From: Cycas panzhihuaensis
Lineage: Eukaryota; Cycadophyta
NCBI GenBank assembly: GCA_023213395.1
Contig: CM041465.1
Coordinates: 62,813,741 to 62,877,740 of the forward strand
Direction of reading: 5' to 3'
DNA: 64,000 nucleotides
Shown here: in pieces, positions 47,086 through 61,117 of the stretch
Numbering within the stretch: the first letter of the stretch is position 1
Layout of the letters: each line of letters begins with the position of its first letter
The notes under the pieces: generated by a model
Database searches by the model: none
What the model was told of the DNA's origin: nothing
Seen by the model: only the letters and a program-made list of their open reading frames with translations
Program-made: the position numbers and the translations under genes

Positions 47086-50000
47086 TGTATAGCCATAATC
47101 TCGTAATTCTTGGCCAGATTCTAAAACCACCCTTATCAATTCCCTTAATAAATCTCTTTTTTTGGAGTCACCCAATAACTTTTTTCCTATAGTATAACAA
47201 TTTAATCTAAGTATCTCATCTTAGGGGTCTTATTCAATGGTGTCTGGCCCATTCCCTTTTCTACATAGAGTAAAACTATGGGATAACCTTCCCTTTGCTA
47301 TGCTTAGGAAAGGGATTCTCTTATTCAATGAATAAATAGGGTCTTTCTCCCTCAGCCCCCTTTTATAATTCAAGGGGGCCAACTGAACCCTTAATTAAAG
47401 AAAGAGATTTTTTAGCTCTTATATGCATGAAGTGAATCATCATTCATTGATAAGTAGTGAACCCCTTTCTACTATTGCTTTTGTTTTCTTTCATTAAATT
47501 GGATCCATGTGACTCATTAAGGTCTAATTCTTTATCTATTTAATACTTGACTAAGGTTGAGTTCTCATTGAAGAGAGAACATGATGCCCCTACTCTTGGT
47601 CCTGCTCCCCAGCCTGGGTCATGAGAAATCTTCCTCTTTGGTAAAGGATCTGCTATTTCCACTAAATTATGGTTGGGGTTAAGATGGGACTCATTAGACT
47701 ACCTCTTTTGGGAATTCGATATGATCTTATAACCCTATATAATTACATTGATGACAAACTCTATCTCTGATGGATGGTTCATAATTAAATGGTTGACACT
47801 CATAAAAGCTATCGAGCATGGCCCAAAAGATAAAGGTGCACCTCGTTTCATTGATGAAGTAATCACCTATAGTCCTCCTATTACTATTGAAGTTGATTCT
47901 TATGTAAAGCTTACTAACATTGGGTATAATTATCATTTAAAAAGAAGGGCAGGGCTATAATAGGGTAATTTTGTCTTCTTTGCGGTGGCGAGGACCAAGT
48001 ATTAACAACTATATTATGACCTCCCCCTTCTTTCAAAGAAGGGAGCACTCTTTGTCAAAAAATTATTGCTTATGATTATCTCTCTTTGTAAAGATCTATT
48101 CCTCCATCTACAAATATATGAATAAGTGTCTCCTCAGTCCAGCATGTAATTCCTAAGTGTATTATGCCTTGATGTTAATACGTTAAGATTAGTCAACAAC
48201 TATTACATGTAGTCTTAGGATTCGATGAACAAGAACAAGTAGTTTAAGTTTATAGTTCCCTTACCAGTTCAATGCTCCTCATCTATGATTGAAAGATATA
48301 GCTAGAGTGGGGATGGGGCCTATTTATTGGCTTAGCTCTGATGGGGTTTCTTATGAATTAAAAAAATGTGAGTTGATGGCAGTAAATAGATGCAGTGGAA
48401 ACAAAGATATAATACTTTATGATAAGATAGATGACTTTGTTACACTTCGTGGATTGGGAAGATCTAAGCCTTATGGATGTACAACTAGTAAAAACCTTAG
48501 GAAAAGTGTTGTCTTCTGGTCAATGAGATTATCTCCTTCCTAAGAATAGTGAAATGAAGAAAATGGTTCGCACTTCAAAATCCAAAGAGTATACCATCAT
48601 TGTTTTCCCTTACATGATCTCAGTAGCTCTATTACCTATAATAGTTATTTGGCTAGCAATGATCCTTATGTCTAATAATATTAAAGACTAGAAGGCTAGG
48701 CACTATTCCAGATTATTGACGGCTGGAAACAAAATATATATTAGCATATGAATAACCATTCACTAAATAGCCTTGTCCCTAATGGGTTGCGTAAGTGGTT
48801 GTTTGATCAATATTTATTGTTGGATGTTCATACTATACCAAAGTGTTTATTCCTTAGAGAGTTAGGAGAGGGCTATGGGTTCAATTGTTCCTTAGTCATA
48901 GTGATCTTTGATGACCTAGCTTAGTTAATCTATATTGATCATAGAAAGCATCAAGTCATAGCTATATCCATTAGACATGGGAACACGCACCCAAGAATTA
49001 TAGATTGGGCTAAAGCTCCCTCATGTTCTATATTGTGTCAATTATTTAAGAACCTAGAAGCATTGATAGAAGCAATAGTATTTTGGGGTTGACCACTGAG
49101 AAGTAAAATTCTCTATTATAATTAATTTTAGTATAGAATGACTATACTATTATAGCAAATAATCCTTGAGTGTGCCTATTCTTCAAAAAACTGTAGGGTT
49201 TCAATTTCAATGAATTTTGTTCCTGTCCCATGGCTAATCTACTCCTTTCATTCCTGGATTTCTATTATTAGTATGTTGGTCAACCTATTCTCCTCCCTCA
49301 TGCCACTCTGACCTAGAACCGATAAAGTTAGTGATGCACAGGGTCATAAGTGCACCCTTAAATAAACTAGAAATGAAAGTGTATCATTATTTAAGAAGAT
49401 GTCACTTTAGCTCAATTAATGCCAGCTTGACCAACAAGCATAAACTTTAAGGCATGGGCCTTTTTCAACACCTATATCTTGTATTTCCTATTATGATTAT
49501 TCTTTTTTATTTCCTAACAATAACTCATTCCTTTTTCTTTTGATTTCTATAACTTATTTATAACAATAAAGTGTTGCAATATCTCTCTTTATTCTTTTGA
49601 TTTCCACATAGTGATTTATCTATAATAATAATAGTAGAGTGCTATAATATCTCTCTTTATTCTTTTGATTTCTGCATAGTGACTCATTTATAACAATAAT
49701 AGTAGAGTACCATATCATCTCTCCTTGCTCTTTTGATAATATTGATAATGCCATCTCGTTAACAATAGTGACTCATCTATATCAATAATGATAGTGTCAT
49801 AGTATTTCTCTCTTGTTTTAATCTTTCCTGATAGATGGAAATAACTCATCAATGACAAAACTCTTTTTTAATCATATATTAGAAATAAAGTTCTTTAAAC
49901 ACTACAACCTTCAATATGTTTTGAAATATGAATCTCTTTTTCTTTTAATAGGGGTAAGATCTAATTAGAGAGGCTCCACTATCGTCTATAGTATAGGGTC

Positions 50001-53000
50001 TGATCCAATAGTGATCTATCTTCTATCAACCACTCAACCACATCTTTACGAAGAGATTAAAAATAGTAGCTAGCTCAATTTTTTTTTTAATATGGGCAAT
50101 GTCTAATAAGAAAGAGTAAGAGTATAATTCAATAGTGATATATCTTTTATTTAATAGATCTTTTTAAATAGATTTAAAATAGTAATAGTGTTGCCTTCTT
50201 TCAATAGGGGTGAAACAAAGTAGCTGCCTTTGCATTATTCTAACTGATAAATAGGCAGCAACTTATATGACTGGACCATTTTATCAAGTATCACCATTGG
50301 TGGGTGGCTCTTCGCTATGATTATGTTACTGGGCACAACCTATGCTTGAACCGTTGACAGAGGGATTTAACTGTGGGAATAGAAGTCTTTGTTATTGGTG
50401 TGCCTATTGGTCACCACTTGATTGCTCCTCTTCATTGAGAGATTCTTTATTTCCTTATCTTATTTAGGGGGTAAGGTTGATGACAACAACCTTCTTTCAC
50501 CACCTCTTCAATAAAGAAAGAACCAAAAGAAGAGGGAGTAAACATTTTTTATGAGTTATCAAATCTGTGCGTTAACATAATTGATAATAGATTCTTTGGA
50601 TAACCTTTCCAAGAGCTAGAAAATCTACTCATAACATGGAAAATTTAGAAATCTAAATTATTGGAGAGAATTCTAGAGAAAAGCCTAGATCCCATCATAG
50701 ATGATGAATTCCATTACTTACATGATAGCAGGACACTAATGGAGTAGGATTGACTAAGCTTAGAATGTGTTGGGATAATGCCCAATATTGAAATGTGTGC
50801 ATCCATGTTGGGCCCCTAAGAGGCATCTTAGGCCTCCAAAAAGCACCTTGGGCCTCCTAAAGCCACCATGCAGCCACCTAGAGCCAACACGGAGCCACCA
50901 TAGCCACTGTAAGGTATGTTACTTTATTAATGTATTTAATATTTTATTTTTTATTTAATTTTTTCAATTGGATGTCAGGTAGAGGTGCTTGCCACCTTCC
51001 TAAAACTACATAATAGTGGGGAATGCATCCCTGGTGTTCTTTAACATTGTCATTCAATATATAAATATTATTTACCTTATGATGATGAAGTGCCATTTGT
51101 GATCCTCCTACTATGCTCCTCGATGCCAATAGAACGAACTTCAAGAAATTGATGGATAAGGAAGATTGGTAAAGATTCCTATAATTGGAGATAATAAGAC
51201 CTACTTTTGAACAAAAAAAAGGCCTGAACAAAACCATAGTGGCTAAGAAGGCCCTGAATATTCTATGGGGAATTATAAAGGTTAGAGTAAACTATGGCAT
51301 ATGAATAGTAGGATGAGGTAATAATGGTTGATTAATGTTCATATTTAAGTTTACTATGTTTTACATCAAAGTGATAGGATTCAAATCTATAGCCCTTTGT
51401 ACCTAAAATAGATGTGCTAACCAGACTATACTAGACCTTGTCTCACCCATACTAATCCCAACTAAGATTCTATAGATGTCACTATTATCAATGAACTTGT
51501 AGAAAGAGGTACTACTTCCTCACTTGTCCTTAATTTAGTCCTCTTTTATGAGCTTTATCTTATATATGATATTCTTTATCAAAGCGTTGAGTGGTAAAGA
51601 CCAAAATGATGTAGCATTAGGAATTATTGATCATTGTTCTCCTTGAATAATAAAATAAATAGAAACTTCTAATTGATCATTCTATACTATTATTTGGCAC
51701 ATCTCATTACATTCTAAATGATAGTGGAGAGAGGGACATACTATTGGTTAGACATCCTCATATTCTTGTTGCTTAACATTCTTACCTAGATGACAATTAT
51801 CATCCATTTTGTAAGTTCACACTCTAGTGTCTTACTTAGCTTCCTTTCGATCAACCCCAACATGTATCACATCTTTGTTATTATCATGGAAAGACTTAGA
51901 CTAATATTTTAATACTAAATACATGGGGAGAGAAAGACAATATTAATTTTTAGAAAGATGAGTCACTATTTTATTTAGTGAAGGTGTTCATAGGTTTAGA
52001 AAAGCCTCCAACCCCTTAAAATTAAATGAATAAATTATAAGATCCTCTATTCTTTGATAAATATTTGGTTTAGGGTGGGGGCAAAGGGTTTGACTTTTAC
52101 TATTAGATTAAGTGCATGGATCACAATTTCCACTTAGAGGTAAAGGATTATGATTATTTTATCATGTAATTCACTAGCTACTATTGAATTATTTCATTTT
52201 ATCATTCTAGTATGGTTCCATTACCATCACTAGCTTACATTTCAATAATGAAAAATTAATGTTTATTCTGAAGAATGAAGGGCCCTGAGATAGGAGGAAT
52301 GATGGAAGAAGAACCAGGGATTAGGGAGTATATAGATGAGGCTGCTAGCTACCTCATAACATTATGAAACTTAATATATCTAGTCTATTGCATGTGATCC
52401 CCCACCCAGGTCTAGCCACTAGAATAAAGGATGGAGTAGAAAGAGTGCAATAGCTTCCTTTGATAAGAGAGCATGCATGCAAGGGCTATAATAATTGGCC
52501 TCTTCCACTTATTCTATTTAGTTATGAGTAATGTAGTAGATGGCCTTTTGGTGGAATTAGATGAATGAGGAGCTGATGAAGAAAGCTCATGCAATGATCG
52601 ATGGACCTAAAGAGCTGGTAAGCTGTTGGGAATGCATGGAAGGGATGAAAAGAAGGCAAGCCACTATGTTTGACCCAAATTTACAAAATGAACAAATAGA
52701 CAAGAGAGATGATTGCTTGATCTAAACGAAGTAAATACCTTCCCTTCCATTCATTTAGGAGGGGTATGACCTGGCTACAATCAAGGTTGGGGCTGGTCAA
52801 TATTATTGTCATACTTACGAAAGAGTCCTTTTTTAGTCTAAAAATAAGGGAATGGATGGAAGTGGCAACTTCAACTTCTAGATTTATAGTTACCATTCAT
52901 GGCTATGGTAGGTATTTCACGAGACTTAATAGAAGCATCTGAAAGTTCTAAGTATTATATTGTGTGGGATGAGCCCAACACACTCCTCAATGCCTTACAT

Positions 53001-55134
53001 CTAGTGCTCCCCTCTAGATCTAATAATCCCTAACCCTATTTAATAAAGAAGTCATTGATAGGGATCCAAGACACTAATGAGTAGGTCTATGATTAGACTG
53101 AAAACCATGGAATCATTATAGGAACTATCACATTCCCAATAACTTGTAAAGCCTTTCTTAAGACATAAGACTTCCCTTCCCAAACTAGTCATAGAAAAGG
53201 AGATTGGCTACTATTGGATCCGGCCCAATAAGGAAATAAAGGGTACTTAGAAGCCTCTAATATACCTTAAAATTAGCACCCAAGCGGTCCTTAAGTCTAT
53301 GACATACGAGAGGAGACCCAACCCATACTTCTCTAATTTAGTGTAGCCTAGCCACCTTATTTTATAGTAATGACATGGCTCACTTCAATCTTTAAGGCTA
53401 TGTATTTAGGTGGAAAATATTGGGGTATGGCTTTTTCTAGTTAGAAGTAGTGTAATGCAGTTCTTTCCCCTTCCCTGTGGATTCTCACTCATTTGTAGAT
53501 CTACCTTTAGCCAAACACTTTTCAAATAGGTTACCTCATTGGACTTTCAAGGCTTCACTTGCCTACTTTATTTTCTAGATCCATCAGTAGGGCATAGTAT
53601 GAGGATGGATCAATATCCACATGTTGGCTATTACTATTTCTCTTCACCCTAATGGGCGGCTCTTACTATATTTATATTCTATGCATGGTTATTATTATTT
53701 CTTTTGATAAGGAAAGGGGAATTCACTCCTTAACCTCCATCTCATCATGATGCTAATGTTAGGGAAATTGAGGGGCTTACTATATTATTAGATCCAACAC
53801 CTTCCAATGATGATTCACTCAAGGTAGCTTATTAATCTTTTATTCTTTCTAAATGCATGTACCTAATTACAAAGCATTTATCAATGTGATACAAGGGAGC
53901 AAAACACCGATATTAAGCACTTCATATATGTGCCTTGACTAGAACTTAGCATGACACCTAGTTGGGGTTGGGGGTATATTTAATCTATATTTATAATTCA
54001 TTATGGATTGTCTCCATCTTTACAATTTTCTCATTAGGCATTTGAAGTGATGGGTTATTCACCACTAGAACCATAAGGACAAGAGCCTTGGACACACTTT
54101 GATTATCCCTTTTACTAAGCTTGAACTGAGGTAGGGTGAAGGGCGGTTAATATCTAGAAGGGTATCCCTTTCTAAAAGCGTAACAAAGGGAAAGGCAGAT
54201 TTTCCCTTTCCTTTATGGTATTGAATTTATTTACTTGGGCCATCTCTTTATCAATTACAAGGAGGTTTATTACACCATGACTAGTTGTTCTCCTGCTATC
54301 AATGGACCCATAATAAGGAAAACCTATCATCGATGTCTAAAGTAGATAGCCTAAATGGTCCATATATGGTTGAACCTAATTAATCAATTATTCAGGTTAT
54401 ACCTCTTCTTTTAGAGTAAAATGTAATGGAGGAAAGTGGCGATTAAATAATTATTGATAAAATGTAAAATGCTTTAGTAATAGTCACTGAGCATTTTGCC
54501 CCAACCATATCTAGCAAGTACCCAATCTCTATAGTCTATGAGGCCCATTCTTTCTTCGATGTATGCCTCCCACTACTTTTCCTATTTAGATGTTATCACT
54601 TGCCTAACTAGTAGAGCAAGAGGATTTTCCCTAATACAAATTATTCTAGTCACAGAAAAGATGGGGAAGGAATTTAATAATTCCCTTAGCGATCACTATA
54701 GTAGACTATCACTTCATAAAGTAAATTGAACATCTTCTTTAGCATCCCATAAGTCTTAATAATGTGACTTTTCCTTCATACTAGCTGGTGGATCATCAAT
54801 TAAGCAAAGAATAATAGGGGATATGATGGTAGGATGTCACTCCTTCAGTGACAATTACGCACCAACAAATACCCAAATAACTCTAAAGAAAGCGCTTGTA
54901 TTCCCTTCAAAGGGGTAACCTCCTAATTACATATAATAGCAAGGATATTCAAGATACTCTACTCTAAGGATCACACACACACATATAGCTCTTTGGTCAC
55001 TACACAACCTCCTACTTATGCATGTAGGGTATTAAGAAGAGGGAAGAAGTAGAAGAAATAGAAGATATAAGAGAAGATAAGAGAGAGAAGAAGTAGAAGA
55101 TATAAGAGAATGTGAAATGTATGTTAAGAATTAG
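47086..55134. other. AT-rich region without recognised genes
   Basis: About 8 kb of AT-rich DNA with closed frames. The longest open frames (47,748-47,960 and 48,289-48,543 on +, 50,944-51,237 on -) have no domain I recognise. It carries copies of the CCCTTTCCTAAG-type repeat (47,280-47,322 and 54,160-54,215), one AGATCTAATTAGAG copy (49,956-49,972) and a 68-bp tandem repeat. Probably very old retrotransposon remains. Confidence 0.45.
49535..49830. repeat. Tandem repeat, about four units near 68 bp
   Basis: TCTTTTGATTTC recurs at about 49,535, 49,592, 49,660 and, altered, 49,728, each followed by CATAGTGACTCAT-TATAACAATAATAGTAGAGT-like sequence and ATCTCTCTTTA. Units 2 and 3 are closest; the outer ones are worn. 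Confidence 0.8.
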
Positions 55135-56414
55135 ATCCCTCATAAAGTCCTTTTAAAATCTTTACCCTCGAAGCTTACTAATCTCAAGATGATATTGGAT
55201 AAATTGCTCATTCTTTTAGGTTACATCTTCTTATGGAAGCTATTTCTATTTAATGAGATACTCAATAATTTGCCTAGATTATAAATACCAAACTCTTTTA
55301 TCGATGATATGTTCTATAATGAGTTGAAATTATCCTCCTTATTTAAGATAGGTAATTCTATTTAAACTTATACTTGTTGCCAATTACCCTCTTGATACAT
55401 GAAACATGCAAAGACATTATGGATCCTTTATGGTGGTGGTAAATCAAATGCATATAACTTCACTAATTTTCTTAAGAATTTTTATAAAGGCCTATTAAAT
55501 TGAGGTTGTAATTTATGTCACCCATCTTGTTTGAGAGATACTTGCTTGTATGGTTGCAACTACAAGTATACCTAATTACCTAGTTCAAATACTCATTTAC
55601 TTTACCTTTATCTACTTATTATTTCATTAAATTTTATATAACGTTACGATATTCTTTGGTAGCTTGGGAATTTGTGTTGTTGTTGGGTGTGGTCCTTGAC
55701 TACTTAAACCTTAGAACTAATTATGGCATAATTGTTAAGTATGGGTGGTTCATAGCCATATAATGCTTCTGTGAGTCATTCTTTTTGATGCATGATAGGT
55801 TGTATTATACTACCATTTTGCTAAAGGAAGTCAATTTTACCATTGGACCTACTTATACGAGCATAATAATAAAGGTATTCTTAAATACACTTATTAACCA
55901 CCTCAATTTGACCATCTATTAATGGATGGTAGGATGAGCTCATTATCAATTTGGTACTAAGTAGATGGAAGAGTTTCATACTGATTGCTTCAATGAACTT
56001 TGGGTCTCAACCATCAACTATGATTATCCTTTAAAAAGATTTTAACAAATTTCTTTACTTTATATATGGCATGGATGCCACAAAATTGAGCATATTTGGA
56101 TTTAGCTTATCAATAGCCATAAGTATAACATCTTTTCCTTCTGACTTAGGTAGACCCATGATGAAGTGTATAGAAATTTCTTCCCATCGTTGATTTAATA
56201 TAGGAATGGGTTGCAAAAATCCTAAGGACTTGATTGTTTCTGTCTTATGTCATTAACACATTTCACATGAGGAAACATATCTCTTTACATCTCCTTTTTG
56301 GTCCTTCCAAAAGAAATATTATTTTAAGCACTAGTATAACCATAGGAAACCGGTGACACCTTGCTATTACGGAGCATGTATGTCATGTAAATTTTGCTCA
56401 CCTTGAGACTAGGT

Positions 56415-56458
<44 letters not shown>

Positions 56459-56852
56459 CTTATACTAGAGAATATTTACAGTGAGACCATAATAACAGTG
56501 GGTTGAATACCCTACCTAACGAAGGTCTTAAATGATGTTCTTTCTAAAGAGGGGTCTTGATCCCATTCTTGTTTGGTGACTTTTATCCAAGGCGGGTTGA
56601 TCATAGTGATAGAATATAGTATAAAGCCTTTAATATTTTGTGAGACCAAGTATTAACCCTATATTACCCTTACCTTTTTATATATAATTTCAAAGTCAAA
56701 TCCTAGATTTTGGTGAACTATTTTATTGTTCTTCGGATGCTATCTTTGAGCTAGAAAATATTTTAAGCTATCATGGTTTGTTTTAATTTAGAAATATATT
56801 CTTAGTAAAATATTATTACCATTTCTAACTATATAGAGGATTATTAACATCT
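55135..56852 (-). pseudogene. pol: Chromovirus pol: RNase H end, integrase, chromodomain
   Basis: On -, from the gap: RNase H end (SLKYFL-like, ASEEQ-, GFDFEIIYKKGKGNIG at about 56,800-56,660), integrase zinc module (KRYVSSCEMC--HKTETIKS at about 56,290), core (PIPILNQRWEEISIHFIMGL, PKSEGKDVILMAIDKLN, SSYHPLIDGQIEVVNKCI), the TTYHAS- and ALYGY--PYL-type blocks, GPFKILKKISEVAYALDLPP-like C-terminal module and a chromodomain at about 55,290-55,150 (RQIIEYLIKWKSLP, EDVT-EDEQF). The chromodomain would read histone marks and guide insertion. A (AT)n run at 56,421-56,455 interrupts it. Many stops. N-terminal parts would lie in the N gap. Confidence 0.9.
56421..56455. repeat. (AT)n microsatellite, 35 bp
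   Basis: Simple AT run between the RNase H and integrase remains of the chromovirus fragment. Confidence 0.95.
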
Positions 56853-57352
56853 NNNNNNNNNNNNNNNNNNNNNNNNNNNNNNNNNNNNNNNNNNNNNNNN
56901 NNNNNNNNNNNNNNNNNNNNNNNNNNNNNNNNNNNNNNNNNNNNNNNNNNNNNNNNNNNNNNNNNNNNNNNNNNNNNNNNNNNNNNNNNNNNNNNNNNNN
57001 NNNNNNNNNNNNNNNNNNNNNNNNNNNNNNNNNNNNNNNNNNNNNNNNNNNNNNNNNNNNNNNNNNNNNNNNNNNNNNNNNNNNNNNNNNNNNNNNNNNN
57101 NNNNNNNNNNNNNNNNNNNNNNNNNNNNNNNNNNNNNNNNNNNNNNNNNNNNNNNNNNNNNNNNNNNNNNNNNNNNNNNNNNNNNNNNNNNNNNNNNNNN
57201 NNNNNNNNNNNNNNNNNNNNNNNNNNNNNNNNNNNNNNNNNNNNNNNNNNNNNNNNNNNNNNNNNNNNNNNNNNNNNNNNNNNNNNNNNNNNNNNNNNNN
57301 NNNNNNNNNNNNNNNNNNNNNNNNNNNNNNNNNNNNNNNNNNNNNNNNNNNN
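56853..57352. other. Assembly gap, exactly 500 N
   Basis: A round-number run of N, which is usual for a scaffold join of unknown size. Sequence order across it should not be trusted. Confidence 0.98.
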
Positions 57353-58318
57353 CTGGTCCCATTGGTGGCTTATTTCATCGCACCAATGGACCGCTTTGTC
57401 TTATGTAGGTCCCGACGGGCCCCGCCCATCCTCCATCTCCTCCATTGTTATCACTACCTTCATCTGCTCATCTCAGATCTCTACCATGATCACACTTCCC
57501 AAAGGATCGATCAATATGGATCCACTGTAGAGTTGGTCAGGGTTAAGAGATCCAACGATATTATCCCCATCGATTATATCATATGGACCTGGTCCACGAT
57601 ATCTATGAATCTCATCTACCACCTGTGAACTATAGGGGCCTTGGTTGAGATGGTATGTGGCCCTCCTGGCTATGCTACTATTTTGAAATGGTTGAAAAAC
57701 TAACGCTAAAGTAGCATACAGTATGAGAAACCTACTCTCCCAGCCACTCGTATTTGGTCGAGTTATGCAACAAAGTTGACTGCTATCAAGGTGGCCGAGT
57801 CAAACCTCTCTCTAGCCTTGCACCTCCTGATAGTGGTCATCCAACCTCGTTGGATGTCCCTATAGTTCTATTTTCAGGAAACCTGGAATAAAATAGCCAG
57901 AGTAATGAGTTTCATATGAGGAACCCGTGATAAAACCATTACCCCGGATCGAGACTCATTATTTCCATTAGCCCTATCCTATAAAGAATATGGCTACCTT
58001 CCTATGGGTAATATCTATGATGGGCAATGTACCTAGTGATATCGTTGTCCATCTTGATGGTATACTTAGGATCTTCCTAATATCCCTAGGCATGATAGAG
58101 ATATCACCCACCAATAGGAGGTGGAATACATACCTCTATCAATCCTAGTGAGAGATGATGTCTATTAGGAGGCACTGGTTAGATGTATATTGTTAAGTCC
58201 TAATGACCTTGAGAAGCCCACAATGTTATAGATTCATCTTCTCATACCATTTCATCATCTCAATAAAACTCATCATCACCATGCCTATATTCTCATAGTT
58301 ATCAACTGTAAGGACAAC
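57353..58318 (-). pseudogene. Antisense gene exon 2, Element 1, second copy
   Basis: Copy of 9,651-10,637. Exon 2 begins at 58,318 after TTTGTAG on the - strand, as in the first copy, and its 3' part is cut by the gap. The same TAG/TAA stops are present. Differences from the first copy are short indels, for example at 57,383-57,400 and 57,920-57,955. Confidence 0.75.
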
Positions 58319-58390
58319 CTACAAATAAAAAAAGTCTATCCAGAGATCCACTAATCCCATCTTCCACGTGTCATACCCTCTTTTGGATGG

Positions 58391-61117
58391 TGGATGCAGA
58401 TCTACCAGATAATCACTATGCTCGGTAAGAGTAATGGTAGTCAACGACGACGTTGAAGGTGTGGGCGAAAACCTACAAGCAAAGAAAGTGCCACGATAGG
58501 CACCCTGTGCACAAGAGCACAGGTTTGGGACATGCGAATGGCACCCAACTACCTTAAAGTAGCCCTCAATCTGGAAGAGAGAGTGCATATAGGGGGTAGC
58601 CTGGATGGACTCAAGAGGAATGTCCTCCCACCCTTGGATGGCTAGAAGGGAAGAGGAGGAATTTTTAAAGAGTTTCCCTATGATAAAGGGAAATGAGAGT
58701 AAATGGAGTAGGTGAAAGCCTATACTATAAGCAGGTCTCCCTTGGCTATTTGGTCAATGCAAATAGGACCAAGGGAGAGAGGGAAGCACTTAGAATGAGT
58801 TTTCCTTTAATAATAAAATGGGCAAAAAGGAAAAAGACCAAGTGATACATGTACAATCAAGTGATGCCAAATGGAATATACTTAAAGGATATGCTTGGAT
58901 TAGTAAGAAGAGGAAGAAGGAAATAAGGGGGGTTCCTACAATGCCATTTTCTTATATAAAACAAACATATGACATACAAGCATATAAGTGCAAACAATCA
59001 ATACCATTTAACCCTTTACTTTCATGTGGTCTAGTTAGCTAGAACATAGATTTTAATAAAAGCAAAAAGGGAAATGGGGAATAAACGAATAGATGTACGT
59101 ACCTGGGGTGTACCACCGACTTGAGACCACCCACACGCCCTCACACCAACCAATGGATGTGTGACTAAGATCAATGTGAAGGACAGGGGCTTCCTTACCT
59201 TCCCCTTATAAAAGAAAGCGGAACGAAAGGAAGCGAATGGAATGAAAGAAAGGAAAAGAGGACAAAACATACCCAGATTTGGAGGCCTTTTCCTTTCATG
59301 CTGAACTACTCCAACCTACGCATATAAGAACTTATCCCTTCTAAGGAGGGGCTACGAAGATATATATATATATATGTAAGTGTATGTGATTTATATATTA
59401 AATTATTATATCAAGTTAGGAAAGTAATCGGCCAGAATGACTCTAATCTTCCTCAAGCAAACATGAACATCAAGCAAGAAGGAATGAAGGAAGCCTCAGA
59501 TGGCTAAACCTCCGCTAGATTCTCCACACAACCTTTTAGCATAGCAAGATGAGGGTAAATGACAACTTATGATAGCCAAGAAATATAAGGGTAAATGTAA
59601 CAAAGCATTGGAGAGATGTCAAGGTGCGGAGTTGCTATGGGCAACAATCTGATGTATAAACCCCTACAGAAGCTTTCAAAAGATACCAAGCAACATTAGG
59701 GATATTACGGGGGCCTAAATGGGAGGCGCAAGCCTAAAATCAGCATAGTAAGGGGCCCCAAATGCTAATAATCCAACAGCAGCCTAAGGCTCACCTACTC
59801 TTAATTATCCCAAGAGAAGCATGGGAGTAAGAGAAGAAAGGTGGGAAGGGATTAACCTTGGAGAGTAGGACTATGGGGGCTTCCCTACCTTTACTCTCTT
59901 CACCCAACCTTTGTGGATCTTCTCCTACTTCCTTAAGGAAAACTAATGGAGGAACGATGAAACCCGTAAATAACATGCCAAACTCAATGGAAATAGTGTT
60001 TGCTATAGTCAATCATGAAAAAGCAAGCAAACAAACAAGGAAATGAGTCTAACATAGAAATAACATACCATAAATCCCAAAAAGGGTTTAGAGGATCCGC
60101 CGGGTTGAATATAGAGTAGGCTTGCCCTCAGAACCAAAGTGGAGACGAGGGTTCTCAGAAGGTTTTGTAGGAGATATCCCAAGAGGTGGTCGAAAGAGAC
60201 ACTGTCGGGCGAGTTGGAAGAGAACCACACCTAAACTTGCTTGAGAATGTCTAAAGAGAATCTTTCCACCAAGGAGAAGGACTGTTGCAGGTGGATCCCG
60301 GATCAAGTTGTAGGAAACGCAGTTCCAAATGCACCTATGGAAGAAAAGAGAAAGAGCGTGTTGGAGTAGGAAGTAGTTGTGTCGAGGAGCCAAAATAATC
60401 TAAGAGAGTTAAAATGATGAGGGTTTTGAGATTCATACCCATCCCAGCCCTAAACAAGTGCATAGGTGCAATATTGAGCCGATGTGAGAACATGTGGCAC
60501 CCATGGAAAAGCAAGAATTACCACAGCTTTTTAAAAAGAACTTACATAGTCACACCACGATAAACTTCGTGGTACCATGGTAAACTTCAGAATACCGTAA
60601 GTTTACAAAGAGTGCAAGACCATAAAGCTAGAATGGTACACCCAGGTTCCGGGAGCCTTGGAAGGTCATGTTGCAAGCCTGGGAGGGCTAGCCCTCTGTC
60701 CAGGTGGATAAGATAGTCCATAAGGTATGTGGACGAGGCCAAAAAAGGCATCAATGGCTAAAGGTCCCAGAAACGAGGTGATAAGAGCTCAAAATCAAGG
60801 CATGAACGGGTCATACAAATCAAATAAGGTTTAAGGCAGTGTAGAGGTAGCGTAGAGGGTCGTAAAGTGCCATGGGGGATACCTACCTTACGAAAAGGTA
60901 GGTCCCGTTGGGTCATCATAGGCTTGCAATATGATAAGCAGTATAAACAGGCAATAAATTTCTATTCAACAAATGCAAAGTGATCATACAAATGAAGCAA
61001 TCAGTCATGCAATGAGGTAATACTTCTGTCAACCTTTCCAATGAAACAATAAAGATAAAAAAGAAGAAGCTTACCTGAGTTGACTTATCTGTATCCATTC
61101 CCGGTAGTTTCGAAACA
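58391..61117 (-). repeat. LTR of Element 2, second copy
   Basis: 2,727 bp, TGGATG to GAAACA on +. It is far closer to the left LTR (10,710-13,465) than that LTR is to its own partner at 24,965-27,792, and it lacks the long (AT)n run. Confidence 0.88.

Noticed and set aside
47748-48543. Open frames of 70 and 84 codons as host exons
   Set aside because: No recognisable domain, no convincing splice sites around them and AT-rich decayed surroundings; kept only as part of the spacer.
56844-57362. 172-codon frame on the - strand
   Set aside because: It spans the 500-N gap; the residues are undefined.
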